From Candidatus Obscuribacter sp. (GTDB lineage: Bacteria; Cyanobacteriota; Vampirovibrionia; Obscuribacterales; Obscuribacteraceae), in the NCBI GenBank assembly GCA_016718315.1, contig JADKDV010000004.1, positions 744,001 to 808,000 of the forward strand: 64,000 bases of DNA. Reading direction: 5' to 3'. The translations under genes were made by a program, and so were the position numbers. Below are positions 50,535 through 58,688 of this stretch, piece after piece (positions within the stretch are counted from its first letter, which is position 1; each line of letters opens with the position of its first letter). The notes under the pieces were generated by a model. It was not told the origin of the DNA and ran no database searches. It worked only from the letters and a program-made list of their open reading frames with translations.

Positions 50535-50975
50535 ATGTCCGCTCTAGCTATTGCATTGCTAGAAAATAAAAAAAATGACAAGCAGGTAACTGCTTGTCTG
50601 GCTCAATGTGGCCATGAAACCATTGTTGTTGATAGCTTTGCTAAGGCAAAGGACCTTTTATTGACTCAACCGTGCGGGCTGATCATTAGCGATGTGCATC
50701 TCGAAAACGGCGGCAGCGTCTTTGACTTTTTGCGCTGGGTCAAAGACTCGCCTGCACCTTTAAACACCATTCCCTTTGTCCTGCTCAGTGTTGAACCCAC
50801 TAAGAGAGCCAAGTATCTCGGTGATGGAGTGAGGATGGCGGCGAGACATCTGGGCGCGGCTAAATATATCAGCATGGAAAAATTCGACGTAAACATTCTC
50901 AGCGAGCAGCTCTCTGATTTGTTTTTGAAACCCTCAGTCAGTCCAGATCAGATCATCGAAGAAGAAGGAAAATAA
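50535..50975 (+). CDS. Stand-alone receiver-like protein 1
   Basis: A 146-residue protein from ATG 50535 (GGTGGGG just upstream); an open frame back to 50499 has no better site. It follows the CheY-like fold: a first strand ALAIALLEN, phospho-acceptor candidate aspartate in LIISDVHLENGG, LRWVKDSP, PFVLLS at the Thr/Ser position, and LGAAKYISMEKFD, where the lysine sits near the usual place. The acidic pair normally found after strand 1 is missing (LLENKK), so phosphorylation may be altered. No output domain is present. It ends 1 nt before its paralogue. Confidence 0.75.
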   Translation: MSALAIALLENKKNDKQVTACLAQCGHETIVVDSFAKAKDLLLTQPCGLIISDVHLENGGSVFDFLRWVKDSPAPLNTIPFVLLSVEPTKRAKYLGDGVRMAARHLGAAKYISMEKFDVNILSEQLSDLFLKPSVSPDQIIEEEGK

Positions 50976-50976
50976 A

Positions 50977-51567
50977 ATGTCTGCAAATATCCTCGCTCTA
51001 CTGGAACATCCAGAGCCCATGAGACTTATAGGCGGTTGCCTTGAGCACTTTGGGCACACTGTACTTAAAGCAAATAACTTTGCTACTGCTATGGATATCC
51101 TCAGGCAGCGTGAAGTTGATTTGATCATAGGCGATGTGCACTTGCAAAATGGTGGCAGTATTTTTGACTTTATGCGCTGGGTCAAGGGCGACCCGCACAT
51201 GCATGGTATTCCCTTTGTCTGCTTTAGCTCCGAGCCACAGGAAGTAGCCAAATATCTCTCCGACGGAGTGCGCACTGCCGCTCGCTGTCTTGGGGCAGCA
51301 CGCTACATCACTATGGAAAAATTCGACTCAGTAGTTTTTAGGCAAGAAATAGAATGGCTCTTACCACACGATAGAGCTGGTAACTACTACTCAGAGGAGG
51401 CACCGGCGGTGGTGCAATCAGGGTCGCAAGCCGGTGCTCCACTAGGTACCAAAGCGCCAACTCCTGCTCCGGCGGCTCCACCAGAAAAGTCGACGCTGAT
51501 GAATATAGCTACGGGCAAAAGCGCGCACGACTCTGGTACAGCTAATAAAAGTACTGAGCTGTTATAG
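50977..51567 (+). CDS. Stand-alone receiver-like protein 2
   Basis: A 196-residue paralogue of the preceding gene. Shared stretches are IIGDVHLQNGGSIFDFMRWVK, PFVCFSSEP, AKYLSDGVRTAARCLGAARY and ITMEKFD (given as separate motifs). As in its partner, the DD pair of classical receivers is absent after strand 1 (LALLEHPEP), while the aspartate in GDVHL remains. A polar Ala/Pro-rich tail of 55 residues follows. The start ATG has GAAGGAAA upstream. Tight spacing implies coexpression, and the two could be partners in a phosphorelay or heterodimer; this is inference. Confidence 0.75.
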   Translation: MSANILALLEHPEPMRLIGGCLEHFGHTVLKANNFATAMDILRQREVDLIIGDVHLQNGGSIFDFMRWVKGDPHMHGIPFVCFSSEPQEVAKYLSDGVRTAARCLGAARYITMEKFDSVVFRQEIEWLLPHDRAGNYYSEEAPAVVQSGSQAGAPLGTKAPTPAPAAPPEKSTLMNIATGKSAHDSGTANKSTELL

Positions 51568-51593
51568 CTCTTGTGTCTAAATCAAGATACTGA

Positions 51594-52508
51594 CTAGTGA
51601 CTGAGGCATTGCATTAATGCTTGAGTCACTGTGTCATTTGAGTCGCCAAATGATTTAAGTATGCCGGTGTGATCTTTGTGGGCTATTAGTATCAGTTGGC
51701 AATCGCCGCCACAGTCTTTGTAGGCTTTGATATAGGCAAGAGCCTGGGCGCGGTTTTTAAATTGATCTTTTGACAGAGCCAGTATTAGCTCAGGCATTGT
51801 TTGTTTGCTTATATCTACGTTTGTCCGGCTTTGCCTCAGTGTAAGCTGATGCAAAGGTGAAGCACTCAGCCAGTTGGCACGCTCTTTACCAAAGGCATCT
51901 GTCAATTGAGAGCTGTTAGTGTAGCCAGAGCGACTCCAGCTGCCCTCCAGATCGAGTGCAGCCGGATCCAGTAACACCGCGGCTTTGATGGCGCTGGACG
52001 CGGCTGACTTGGCTCTTAGATAGTGTGGGTCGGCAATAAGCAAGGACACTATATGTCCACCCGCACTGTGACCTACCAGTATCATTTTACTGGCATTGCC
52101 ACCGTATCTGGCGATGTTTTTATTGAGCCAGGCAATAGCCGAGGCCAGGTCCTCTGTCTGGCATGGGTGCTTAGATTGTGGTGCCAGTCTGTAGTTGATA
52201 CTGACATAGACAAAACGTTTGGCTAAAAACAATCTGGCCCGAGACAGTGCTACGTCATAGTCACTCTTGTCGCCGCTATGCCAGGCGCCTCCATGCACCA
52301 TGACTATCACTGGTGCATTGTGCAAACTGTCATCGTGGTAGATGTCTAACTGCTGCAGTCGGCGCACTCTGGAGGCATTGCCGTATTGGTGGCTATCCTT
52401 TTTTATGGGCAAAGATTGCGGCGCCTGAGCCCTTGCTGTAGCAAAAAATATCTGCGCAACTGTTAGCGCCGACATCGAGATTATGACGAGTAGCACTTTA
52501 GATAGCAT
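51594..52508 (-). CDS. Exported alpha/beta-hydrolase (esterase/lipase type)
   Basis: A 304-residue protein with a signal peptide (VLLVIISMSALTVAQIFFA). The hydrolase fold shows the oxyanion motif VMVHGGAWHSGDK, INYRLAP, and nucleophile elbow LVGHSAGGH, with the late histidine in AHKDHTGIL. This is the pattern of hormone-sensitive-lipase/BD-FAE-like esterases. Substrate is unknown. The gene follows the M23 peptidase gene on the same strand by 14 nt, so both envelope enzymes are probably made together. Confidence 0.87.
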   Translation of the reverse strand: MLSKVLLVIISMSALTVAQIFFATARAQAPQSLPIKKDSHQYGNASRVRRLQQLDIYHDDSLHNAPVIVMVHGGAWHSGDKSDYDVALSRARLFLAKRFVYVSINYRLAPQSKHPCQTEDLASAIAWLNKNIARYGGNASKMILVGHSAGGHIVSLLIADPHYLRAKSAASSAIKAAVLLDPAALDLEGSWSRSGYTNSSQLTDAFGKERANWLSASPLHQLTLRQSRTNVDISKQTMPELILALSKDQFKNRAQALAYIKAYKDCGGDCQLILIAHKDHTGILKSFGDSNDTVTQALMQCLSH

Positions 52509-52522
52509 TTTTTAGTCGCTTG

Positions 52523-53788
52523 TTAATCTACAAATTCGACCACAGCACCCTCGCGTATAAGCTCGCCAGTGTGCTGGCCTGGTTGACTGTCTTGGCCTAT
52601 TGTTTGCTTTTTGCCGACTTCATCGTTTTTAAAGAAGGTGTCTATGTCATCTACTTTGCCAGTCACGCTAAAGTGATCAAAGACATAGGGGATGCCATCT
52701 GCTGCCAGCGGGGCTGGTCCATCTGTGAGGTGGAAGTGCAGATGGGGACCGGTGGAGTTACCGCTATTGCCCAAAAGCGCAATGGCGTCTCCGCGTTTTA
52801 CACGATCGCCTGCTTTGACTTTGGCGCTGTCTTTGAGGATGTGAGCATAAAATGCATAGTAGCCATCATCGTTTTTGATGGTGATGCTGTTGCCGCCTGG
52901 GTGATAGCGATCTCCTGATGGCACTTGCACAGGCTGACTATCGTACTGGTTGACTACACCAACAACTACGCCATCGGCAACTGAGTGAATGGTTTTTTTG
53001 AAGCATGTGGAATTGTCGAGATTTTTGACATCTTGTTTGGTCGAGTAACCATCATCTGATATCTGCACCCAGTCGATGGCAAAGCGTTGGGCGCATTGTA
53101 ATTTGTTATCCAGTGGGAAAAGTGATCTCCTGTGACCAATCATGCTGGCATAGCCACCAGCAGCAAACCAGCCTTTGCCTCTCAGTGGAGAGCTTATCGT
53201 GACTGCTTTTTTTGTGGATACTGTCAGTGCTGGAGTGTATTGTGTTTTGCTTGCCTGGTCTTTGCCCGATAGGGCGTGGTAGCGTATCTGGTGCGTCAGG
53301 CGCGCTGGTATATCGCTCTCTTTGTCCACATCTATGTTGACAAAGATGATTTTAGATTGTGTCGGACCGACTTTTGTGCCTTTGCCACTGCTACCAATAT
53401 TGAGTGCTGCGCTCTCTAGTGTTTTGTCACTTAGAGTCGTCACTATTTTGTCGGGGCTGTCGGCGTCAGCAATGGCAACACTGTCCAGTGCCACCGTCTC
53501 TCTATTAAAGTTGGTCAAAACCAGCTCATAGAGCAAGTGTACTTTGCCTTCACTACCTTTAAAGGGTCTAGGCGAGGTTGTTACTAAGCTGCCGATTAGA
53601 GTCCAGTTGGCCGGACCAGTGGCTGTGGGGGATGGATCTATTTGGGCTCTGATCTGGTCTTTTGTAGTGGCATCATCTTGTGCATAAGCGCCTGCCATAA
53701 AGGTAGTGGCAAATGTTAGCAAGAGGGCAGCACTCTGAGCTTTAGCAAAAGTACGGTTGGGTCGGACAGACGCTTTTGATTTGAGCAT
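52523..53788 (-). CDS. M23-family metallopeptidase (LytM/peptidoglycan-hydrolase type)
   Basis: About 421 residues from ATG 53788, which follows GGTGGA and begins a signal peptide (AALLLTFATTFMAGAYA); the open frame continues to 53833. The first 240 residues form an unknown beta-rich region. The C-terminal M23 domain has YHPGGNSITIKNDDGYYAFYAH (in two parts, YHPGGNS and YYAFYAH), then GDAIALLGNSGNSTG and GPHLHFHL, the zinc-binding HxH. The first zinc histidine and its aspartate are less clear, so catalytic competence is probable but not certain. The predicted role is cleavage of peptide bonds in peptidoglycan or regulation of other hydrolases. Confidence 0.87.
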   Translation of the reverse strand: MLKSKASVRPNRTFAKAQSAALLLTFATTFMAGAYAQDDATTKDQIRAQIDPSPTATGPANWTLIGSLVTTSPRPFKGSEGKVHLLYELVLTNFNRETVALDSVAIADADSPDKIVTTLSDKTLESAALNIGSSGKGTKVGPTQSKIIFVNIDVDKESDIPARLTHQIRYHALSGKDQASKTQYTPALTVSTKKAVTISSPLRGKGWFAAGGYASMIGHRRSLFPLDNKLQCAQRFAIDWVQISDDGYSTKQDVKNLDNSTCFKKTIHSVADGVVVGVVNQYDSQPVQVPSGDRYHPGGNSITIKNDDGYYAFYAHILKDSAKVKAGDRVKRGDAIALLGNSGNSTGPHLHFHLTDGPAPLAADGIPYVFDHFSVTGKVDDIDTFFKNDEVGKKQTIGQDSQPGQHTGELIREGAVVEFVD

Positions 53789-53887
53789 GATATTGATTCC
53801 ACCAGATAAAACACTGGCAAATGATACCCTCAAATTGCTCTTGGTTACTGGTGGCTACAACGCGGCGGGCTCACAATTGTTTGACAA

Positions 53888-54634
53888 TTATGCTCTGGGC
53901 TCGATGGTATTCAGTACTTGTTTGAGTTCAGCTTTGTGTACCAGGTAGGCTTCTCTGGTTGCGGTAGTAAGAGCTATTTCCATGACCATTGTGCCGCGCT
54001 CGCCCTCGTAAGGTACAAAGGCGCCGATAAAATAGCGACTTACCGAGGCATCGGCATTGAGAAATTTGCCCTCTACGAGTATCGACGCTTGACCTTTGAT
54101 CCAGATCATGGACGAACTCTCGAAGTGAAAAGTGGTTTTGTAGTCAGAAGGATTGCTTACTGTGTACTGATTGCGACCAATTGAAGCACTGCCAAAAAAC
54201 TCGGAGAGATGTTTGACTTGATCAGCAAAAAGGATGCGGTTGCCTGGACGAAATCTGCCTTCTTCGACAATTTTGACCAGTTTGGTGCGGGTGCTCTCCG
54301 AGAGAGCCATGCGACTCAGTCTCACTGTAATGCGCGAATTGACATCAGAAGAGAGATCCCACTGAAAGCGGCGATAGATTTTGCCAGCAAATTCGTTTTG
54401 CTGCCAGCGTTTGTGCAAAGACAGTGACTTGATTGGTCCAGATGCCAGAGTGTGGCTGACAAAGACTGGCGCTTGAGCCACTTTGTATTGAGACATAAAA
54501 GCGCGGGCTGCGTCTACACCACTTGTGGCGACATTATCTTGTGAGTGCTCACAGGGTGGCAGTTGTGCTACTGCTGCTGAGAAATCGCGTACATGATATT
54601 GCGAGGGTGGTGGTAGCACCAGCGTTTGATTCAT
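53888..54634 (-). CDS. Unknown 248-residue protein
   Basis: A soluble protein without signal peptide. The N-terminus is proline-rich and polar (LVLPPPSQYHVRDF). The rest looks like an alpha/beta domain, with ITVRLSRMALSESTRTKLVKI, GRFRPGNRILFADQVKHLSEF, and a beta section SSSMIWIKGQASILVEGKF. I do not recognise it. It is on the same strand as the M23 peptidase, about 100 nt upstream of it, and 106 nt downstream of the RlpA-like gene. A CCAGGT site precedes the ATG. Confidence 0.55.
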   Translation of the reverse strand: MNQTLVLPPPSQYHVRDFSAAVAQLPPCEHSQDNVATSGVDAARAFMSQYKVAQAPVFVSHTLASGPIKSLSLHKRWQQNEFAGKIYRRFQWDLSSDVNSRITVRLSRMALSESTRTKLVKIVEEGRFRPGNRILFADQVKHLSEFFGSASIGRNQYTVSNPSDYKTTFHFESSSMIWIKGQASILVEGKFLNADASVSRYFIGAFVPYEGERGTMVMEIALTTATREAYLVHKAELKQVLNTIEPRA

Positions 54635-54740
54635 TGTTTGTGACCTGGTAAGTTGGCGGGGTGTTCAAAACAAATAAGCTTGTTTTGATGAGGTCATTGT
54701 GCAACAGCAAACGTGAAAATCTCGTTAAAGTGTAAGTGAA

Positions 54741-55646
54741 TTATTTAGGACGGCAGACAGTAATTTCGGCCAGACCGCTGGCATTGCGGAAAAGTCTCTT
54801 GAAAGTAGCGCTCTCTAGGTCGGCGGCGCGACCAAGACGCAAGTTTGGTCCCATGTCGTTAACGCGAGCCTGGATTTCCTGACCAGTGCGGGTGTTATGC
54901 AAAACTACCTGGAAGGGCTTTTCTTTTTGATTGTTGTAGTGAGGCAGCGCAATAGTGGCTAGACCGGGTCTGAGACGCTCTCCAGAAGCTGTCTTGCGTC
55001 CATAGAGTCCGTCATCCTTGCCGTAGTGCGAGGCTGTGCCCTTGATACATTCACCGGGAGCTAGAGAGTGCCCATCTTTGGGTGTGTGCTTGTTAAAAGG
55101 CTTAGCTTTGCTTGGATCTGGATGTTCTGGTTCTTTGACTACAGGTTTGGTTGGTTTGGGTTGTTCGGCTCTCGGTGCAGGAGTTGGTATGGGAATTACT
55201 GGCGCGACTTTGGGTTGTTCAGCTTTTGGCTGTTCTACTTTGGGTTGTTCGGCTCTCGGTGCTGGTGTTGGTATCGGCACATCTGGAGCGACTTTTGGTG
55301 TCTCGGGCACTTGAATGCGAGGTGTGCCATCTTTGGGCGGCGCAAGATTGAGGCTCTGACCATTTTCTTGCGATCTGGGTTTAGCCTGGTCTTTTTTGCC
55401 GTCAAACAAATCAATCTGAGGTGTGGGATAGCCCTGGATTTTTTGTTCGCCTGGAGGAGCAAAGTCTTTTTGCGGACTGGCGGGATTTGGTGTTTGCGGG
55501 TCGCCTACATTTCTTGCGCCAGTGTCATTGACAGGTGGCTTGGCTGAGTCATACCCTTCTTTGAAGAGCATCTTATTAGCTACCTGGAAATCTTTTTCCT
55601 CAGGTTGAGCTACTTCATTGAAATTAAATGTACGTGCTTCAGCCAT
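54741..55646 (-). CDS. RlpA-like double-psi beta-barrel protein without signal peptide
   Basis: A 301-residue protein. The C-terminal 100 residues are an RlpA-type DPBB domain: GTASHYGKDDGLYGRKTASGE, then LATIALPHY, VVLHNTRTGQEIQARVNDMGP and ADLESATFKRLF (given as separate motifs). RlpA proteins cleave glycan strands lacking peptides or bind them at the division site. The N-terminal two thirds are Pro/Lys/Gln-rich with a repeated IPTPAPRAEQPK unit (twice, with VEQPKAEQPK between). No lipobox or Sec signal is seen, unlike classic RlpA lipoproteins. The ATG has TGGAGT 5-10 nt upstream. Confidence 0.82.
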   Translation of the reverse strand: MAEARTFNFNEVAQPEEKDFQVANKMLFKEGYDSAKPPVNDTGARNVGDPQTPNPASPQKDFAPPGEQKIQGYPTPQIDLFDGKKDQAKPRSQENGQSLNLAPPKDGTPRIQVPETPKVAPDVPIPTPAPRAEQPKVEQPKAEQPKVAPVIPIPTPAPRAEQPKPTKPVVKEPEHPDPSKAKPFNKHTPKDGHSLAPGECIKGTASHYGKDDGLYGRKTASGERLRPGLATIALPHYNNQKEKPFQVVLHNTRTGQEIQARVNDMGPNLRLGRAADLESATFKRLFRNASGLAEITVCRPK

Positions 55647-55784
55647 GCACTGACTCCAGAAGAAGAGTACATCGTTGCTTTTATTTGGTAAAAGGGCAGA
55701 CGGTTGATGGCGGTATCAACAATGCTATTTTGCATGCGGCATGTAATCGAATTGTAAAAGCGAACTAATGAAGCAAAAGAATCA

Positions 55785-55807
55785 GCCCGCAAATGGACTT
55801 TGCGGGC
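55785..55807 (-). terminator. Strong hairpin after the Gln-rich protein gene
   Basis: A perfect 9-bp stem GCCCGCAAA/TTTGCGGGC with a 5-nt loop lies about 80 nt after the minus-strand stop at 55886. On the minus strand TGATTCTTTTGC follows, which is weakly U-rich. Confidence 0.6.
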
Positions 55808-55885
55808 CTATCAAAAATTATGGAAGCTTGGCTCTCTAGCGAGTTATCGCTCCTCTTATATGCCACTTGTCGTAAGTTTTAAAAC

Positions 55886-56629
55886 TCAGCGACTGACAAA
55901 TACCTTAAATTTGGAGGGTGCAGCAGCTGTTTGTTGTGCGTAACTGGGCTGTCCATATGGCTGTGGGGCATAGGCTTGCTGTGCGCCAAAGCCATGCTGT
56001 TGAGGGTATGCCTGTGGGGCGTACTGTGGAGCATAGGCTTGTTGTTGCTGTGCATATCCCTGTGGTTGGATATAGATGTGCGCTGGTTGCGCGTAACTCT
56101 GTCCTGGCATTTGACCTGCCATAGGTTGCGCCATGCCCTGTCCTTGCATTGCCTGCCCATACTGCTGTGCTTGCGCTTGTTGCGCTTGCAGTTGCGCCTG
56201 ACCATAACCGCCCATCTGTCCTGGTGCCTGCATCACCGCCTGTTGCAGCGCCTGGATATGGGCGTCTTGACCGGCGGCTGTGCCCGGCAAAGCTGACCCA
56301 TAGGCTCTCTGATTTGCTTCCTCCGCTTTCCTATTTTCTTCTTCGCGACCAGGTTCGATGTCAGTCCAATTGATAACGTAAGGTATCGCCAAAACCACAA
56401 AGACACCCAGTGCCACAATCACCGGTAAAAGCGTTTGCTTTGGCATATTTTGTAGAGTGAGAGGCTTCCCCTTCAGCTTCTCACCAATTGATGATACTGC
56501 TGTATTCCAGGATGGTGACTGGTCTGGATGACCACCCATCTGCCCTTGATGCCCGCCATGATGCGCGCCGCCGCCGTGACTGCCACCGCCGCCGTGACTG
56601 CCAACGCCGCCGCCTGTACTATGACTCAT
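55886..56629 (-). CDS. Gly/His-rich and Gln/Ala-rich membrane protein
   Basis: About 247 residues from ATG 56629, which has GGGGAGG 5 nt upstream; the frame is open to 56719. The first 45 residues are Gly/His-rich (GGGGSHGGGAHHGGHQG). A single membrane segment follows (LLPVIVALGVFVVLAIPYVI, about residues 75-95). The remaining 150 residues are Gln/Ala/Pro/Tyr-rich (QAQLQAQQAQAQQYGQ, YAPQYAPQAYPQQ), a prion-like or adhesive composition. No enzymatic domain is present. The histidines might bind metal. The function is unknown. Confidence 0.65.
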   Translation of the reverse strand: MSHSTGGGVGSHGGGGSHGGGAHHGGHQGQMGGHPDQSPSWNTAVSSIGEKLKGKPLTLQNMPKQTLLPVIVALGVFVVLAIPYVINWTDIEPGREEENRKAEEANQRAYGSALPGTAAGQDAHIQALQQAVMQAPGQMGGYGQAQLQAQQAQAQQYGQAMQGQGMAQPMAGQMPGQSYAQPAHIYIQPQGYAQQQQAYAPQYAPQAYPQQHGFGAQQAYAPQPYGQPSYAQQTAAAPSKFKVFVSR

Positions 56630-56737
56630 ATGTGTGCCTCCCCGCCATGGCGTCATAGTAGACGCTAGACACGGCCATGGGAAGTTTTTAAGTGGGGATC
56701 TTCCCAAAAATCGGCGCACTAATGTTGGCTTGCAACA

Positions 56738-57421
56738 TCAAACAGTAAGTTTGGGAAATTGAATAATGCGGCAGGCATTGACTTTGCTGGCATCAATCAG
56801 TCTGGCATTAGGTAAGTCAGTGCTGTCTACTTTTGCTTTGGCACCTTCTTTTGTTTTACCGCCTTGCATATGCCGCTCAATTAGTCTTGGCTCGATTGTG
56901 CTCACATCGCAATCGATGTACCAGATCTGATCGAGTATGTGCCGCACTTTGTCCCAGGGCGTTTTGTCCAATAGCAGATAGTTGCCCTCGACAATGACAA
57001 TCTGATGACCTGGCTCGATAAAAGTACCGTCGATGGTGGGCTCCTCGATGGCACGGTCAAATGTAGGCCATCCAGTGCGCTCGCCTGGTAGCTCTCGCAG
57101 TCTGGTTAAATGGCTAACAAACAGCTCACTGTCAAAGCTGTCTGGTACTCCCTTTAGCTCTCTTAAGTTGAGTGCGACAAGCTCTGCGTTAAATCTATGG
57201 AAGCCGTCCATGGGCGCAACGACAGCTATTGTGCCAAGTCCATTGCTTTTGGCAAGGTCGTTAATCTCTCGCACAAGAGCGTCTGCAGCTGTACTTTTGC
57301 CCGCGCCTGGCGGGCCAGCTATGCCCAGCATAAAGCGGTCGTCGCTATGCCCCGACGTGACGCGCTCAAAGAGATACGCAGTCAGCTCGGACAAACTGGG
57401 ATGGTCGACGGTCTTAGCCAA
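56738..57421 (-). CDS. P-loop nucleoside/nucleotide or sugar kinase (uridine-kinase-like fold)
   Basis: A 227-residue kinase. Walker A is GIAGPPGAGKST at about residues 33-44; then VVAPMDGFHRFN, WPTFDRAIEEP, IVIVEGNYLLLD (Walker-B-like) and an RLIERHMQGGKT lid follow. This is the layout of the phosphoribulokinase/uridine kinase group, closest in style to the YggC/Frc-like proteins annotated as nucleoside/nucleotide kinase family. A fructose- or nucleoside-type substrate is likely but unassigned. The start is TTG 57421, with no strong ribosome-binding site. Confidence 0.85.
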   Translation of the reverse strand: MAKTVDHPSLSELTAYLFERVTSGHSDDRFMLGIAGPPGAGKSTAADALVREINDLAKSNGLGTIAVVAPMDGFHRFNAELVALNLRELKGVPDSFDSELFVSHLTRLRELPGERTGWPTFDRAIEEPTIDGTFIEPGHQIVIVEGNYLLLDKTPWDKVRHILDQIWYIDCDVSTIEPRLIERHMQGGKTKEGAKAKVDSTDLPNARLIDASKVNACRIIQFPKLTV

Positions 57422-57648
57422 TAGGTATCAAAAAACTCTCACCGGGGCTCGTGCGCAGGAGCTGATGCAGTGGTTTTTGATTGTAGGCAGCGACATCGAC
57501 TGCAAACAAAGCAAAATGTTGACCAGTGCCTGCGCGACCATTTTGCATTTCATACATGACTTGCAGCATGGACAAAACAGTCACGCCGATTTTAACAGTT
57601 ATAGATAGATTTGGAGCCATAGTAATTCTCACTTTGGAGGTGTTCAAT

Positions 57649-57780
57649 TTGAGAAATGGCAACGGGAAGTTGCATTGGGTGAAATTATTATTGGACAGTG
57701 GGCGTGAAATTTGCATGAAACTCAAAATGTTTATATTCGATGAAAAAAAGGGGGCGTCCAAGAACGCCCCTCAAAGTTGA
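57649..57780 (+). CDS. Possible small protein, 43 residues
   Basis: A TTG at 57649 has GGAGG 8 nt upstream and opens a 43-codon frame: MRNGNGKLHWVKLLLDSG, then REICMKLKMFIFDEKKG, then a polar end. A plus-strand terminator begins 10 nt after the stop. I know no homologue. The frame could be chance, but its combination of ribosome-binding site, short length and nearby terminator fits a real small gene. Confidence 0.3.
   Translation: MRNGNGKLHWVKLLLDSGREICMKLKMFIFDEKKGASKNAPQS
57743..57770 (-). terminator. Intrinsic terminator, minus strand
   Basis: On the minus strand GGGGCGT and ACGCCCC form a 7-bp stem with a 6-nt loop, followed by C and seven T. It would end a minus-strand transcript starting upstream of 57780, where no coding gene is visible. 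Confidence 0.7.
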
Positions 57781-57790
57781 AAAATAAATT

Positions 57791-57824
57791 GGTAGCCCCG
57801 GCCTAACTACTTGCTACCTTTTTT
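57791..57824 (+). terminator. Intrinsic terminator, plus strand
   Basis: GGTAGC (57791-57796) and GCTACC (57813-57818) pair, and TTTTTT follows at 57819-57824. It ends a plus-strand transcript, probably that of the possible 43-residue protein. Confidence 0.65.
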
Positions 57825-57985
57825 GCAGGTAATCTCTGTGTGGTGTAATGAAGCTGTTTAATCCCTGGGTGCTGTCTACGTAAAAGCCCCACTCAACTGC
57901 CATGTGGGGTCGTATCTCTGATTGATGTTTTTAATCTGATGAGCTTGTGCCATGATTGGTTTATAAGTTAACTGGATGCGCCACT

Positions 57986-58576
57986 ATGAAAAAAGCAAAT
58001 CGCAATAAGCAAAAGCACAAGAGCTGGGAAGTCGTTGAGGCTGAACCCCCTCTCAGTGCTGGCGCGCTGGCTGTATCTAAACCGGCAAGGAGGGCGTATC
58101 GACCTACTGGCATTGGTGGTTGGATTTTTAGTATTTGTTTCTTTGTTACCCTTAGCGGTTTTGTCTTGCTTGGTGTCTGGCACAGCACAATGAATCTAGC
58201 TTCTGACCTTTTGGGTACTAATACTTCAGGCACAGTTATTCAAAAACATTCATCCGAAGATTCAGAGAACCAAACTAAGTATTCGGCTGATTTTAGTTTT
58301 AAGGTGGGTAATGTTACTGAAAAAGCTGCTTGCGATCTTGATTCTGCAAGCCACAGCAAAATTCGAGAGGGCGGTACCGTGCCTGTGCGTTATTGGAGCG
58401 GACTTCCAGCTTGTAGCGCATATATAAATCTCCCCGGGTTTTTGCATCTAAATCCAGGACTGATACTGGCGACTTTGTTGGGGTTAACTTTATGGCTCTT
58501 TTGTGCGTTTTATTTGACTGCTGACCTGGTTACTCAATTAGTGGGCTGGTATAGAGCCTTATTTAAAAGAGATTGA
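57986..58576 (+). CDS. DUF3592-like two-pass membrane protein
   Basis: A 196-residue protein from ATG 57986 (an open frame begins at 57956). The first 45 residues are basic and polar (KKANRNKQKHKSWE). Membrane segments lie at about 47-70 (WIFSICFFVTLSGFVLLGVW) and 155-178 (GLILATLLGLTLWLFCAFYL). The soluble part between them (TSGTVIQKH, YSADFSFKVGN, GGTVPVRYWSG) follows the DUF3592 pattern, in which an external beta domain is held between two helices. The function of the family is not known. It lies 112 nt upstream of the first Hsp70-like gene. Confidence 0.7.
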   Translation: MKKANRNKQKHKSWEVVEAEPPLSAGALAVSKPARRAYRPTGIGGWIFSICFFVTLSGFVLLGVWHSTMNLASDLLGTNTSGTVIQKHSSEDSENQTKYSADFSFKVGNVTEKAACDLDSASHSKIREGGTVPVRYWSGLPACSAYINLPGFLHLNPGLILATLLGLTLWLFCAFYLTADLVTQLVGWYRALFKRD

Positions 58577-58688
58577 GTTTTAGCTAGATGAGGATGAGAG
58601 CTCGTCTGCGGTTTTGTGACTGTCCAATCGGATTGAAAATTTGTCTCCTCTGGGTACATAGAACATAACCTTACTGGGAGGCTTAGAT

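Larger units (their letters stand above)
57422..57955. other. Intergenic region with opposed terminators and possible small transcripts
   Basis: About 530 nt between divergent genes. It contains a possible 43-codon gene (57649-57780), two intrinsic terminators facing opposite ways, and another hairpin (CCCCAC 57887-57892 with GTGGGG 57904-57909) that on the minus strand is followed by CTTTT. The terminators imply short transcripts on both strands. Confidence 0.5.

Noticed and set aside
52520..52918. Plus-strand frame of 132 codons
   Set aside because: It lies antisense over the conserved M23 peptidase domain.
55068..55547. Plus-strand Trp/Phe/Gly-rich frame
   Set aside because: It lies antisense over the Pro/Lys/Gln-rich part of the RlpA-like gene, and its composition is explained by that.
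57414..57761. Minus-strand frame of 115 codons in the intergenic region
   Set aside because: It crosses the minus-strand terminator, has no ribosome-binding site and shows no protein-like pattern.
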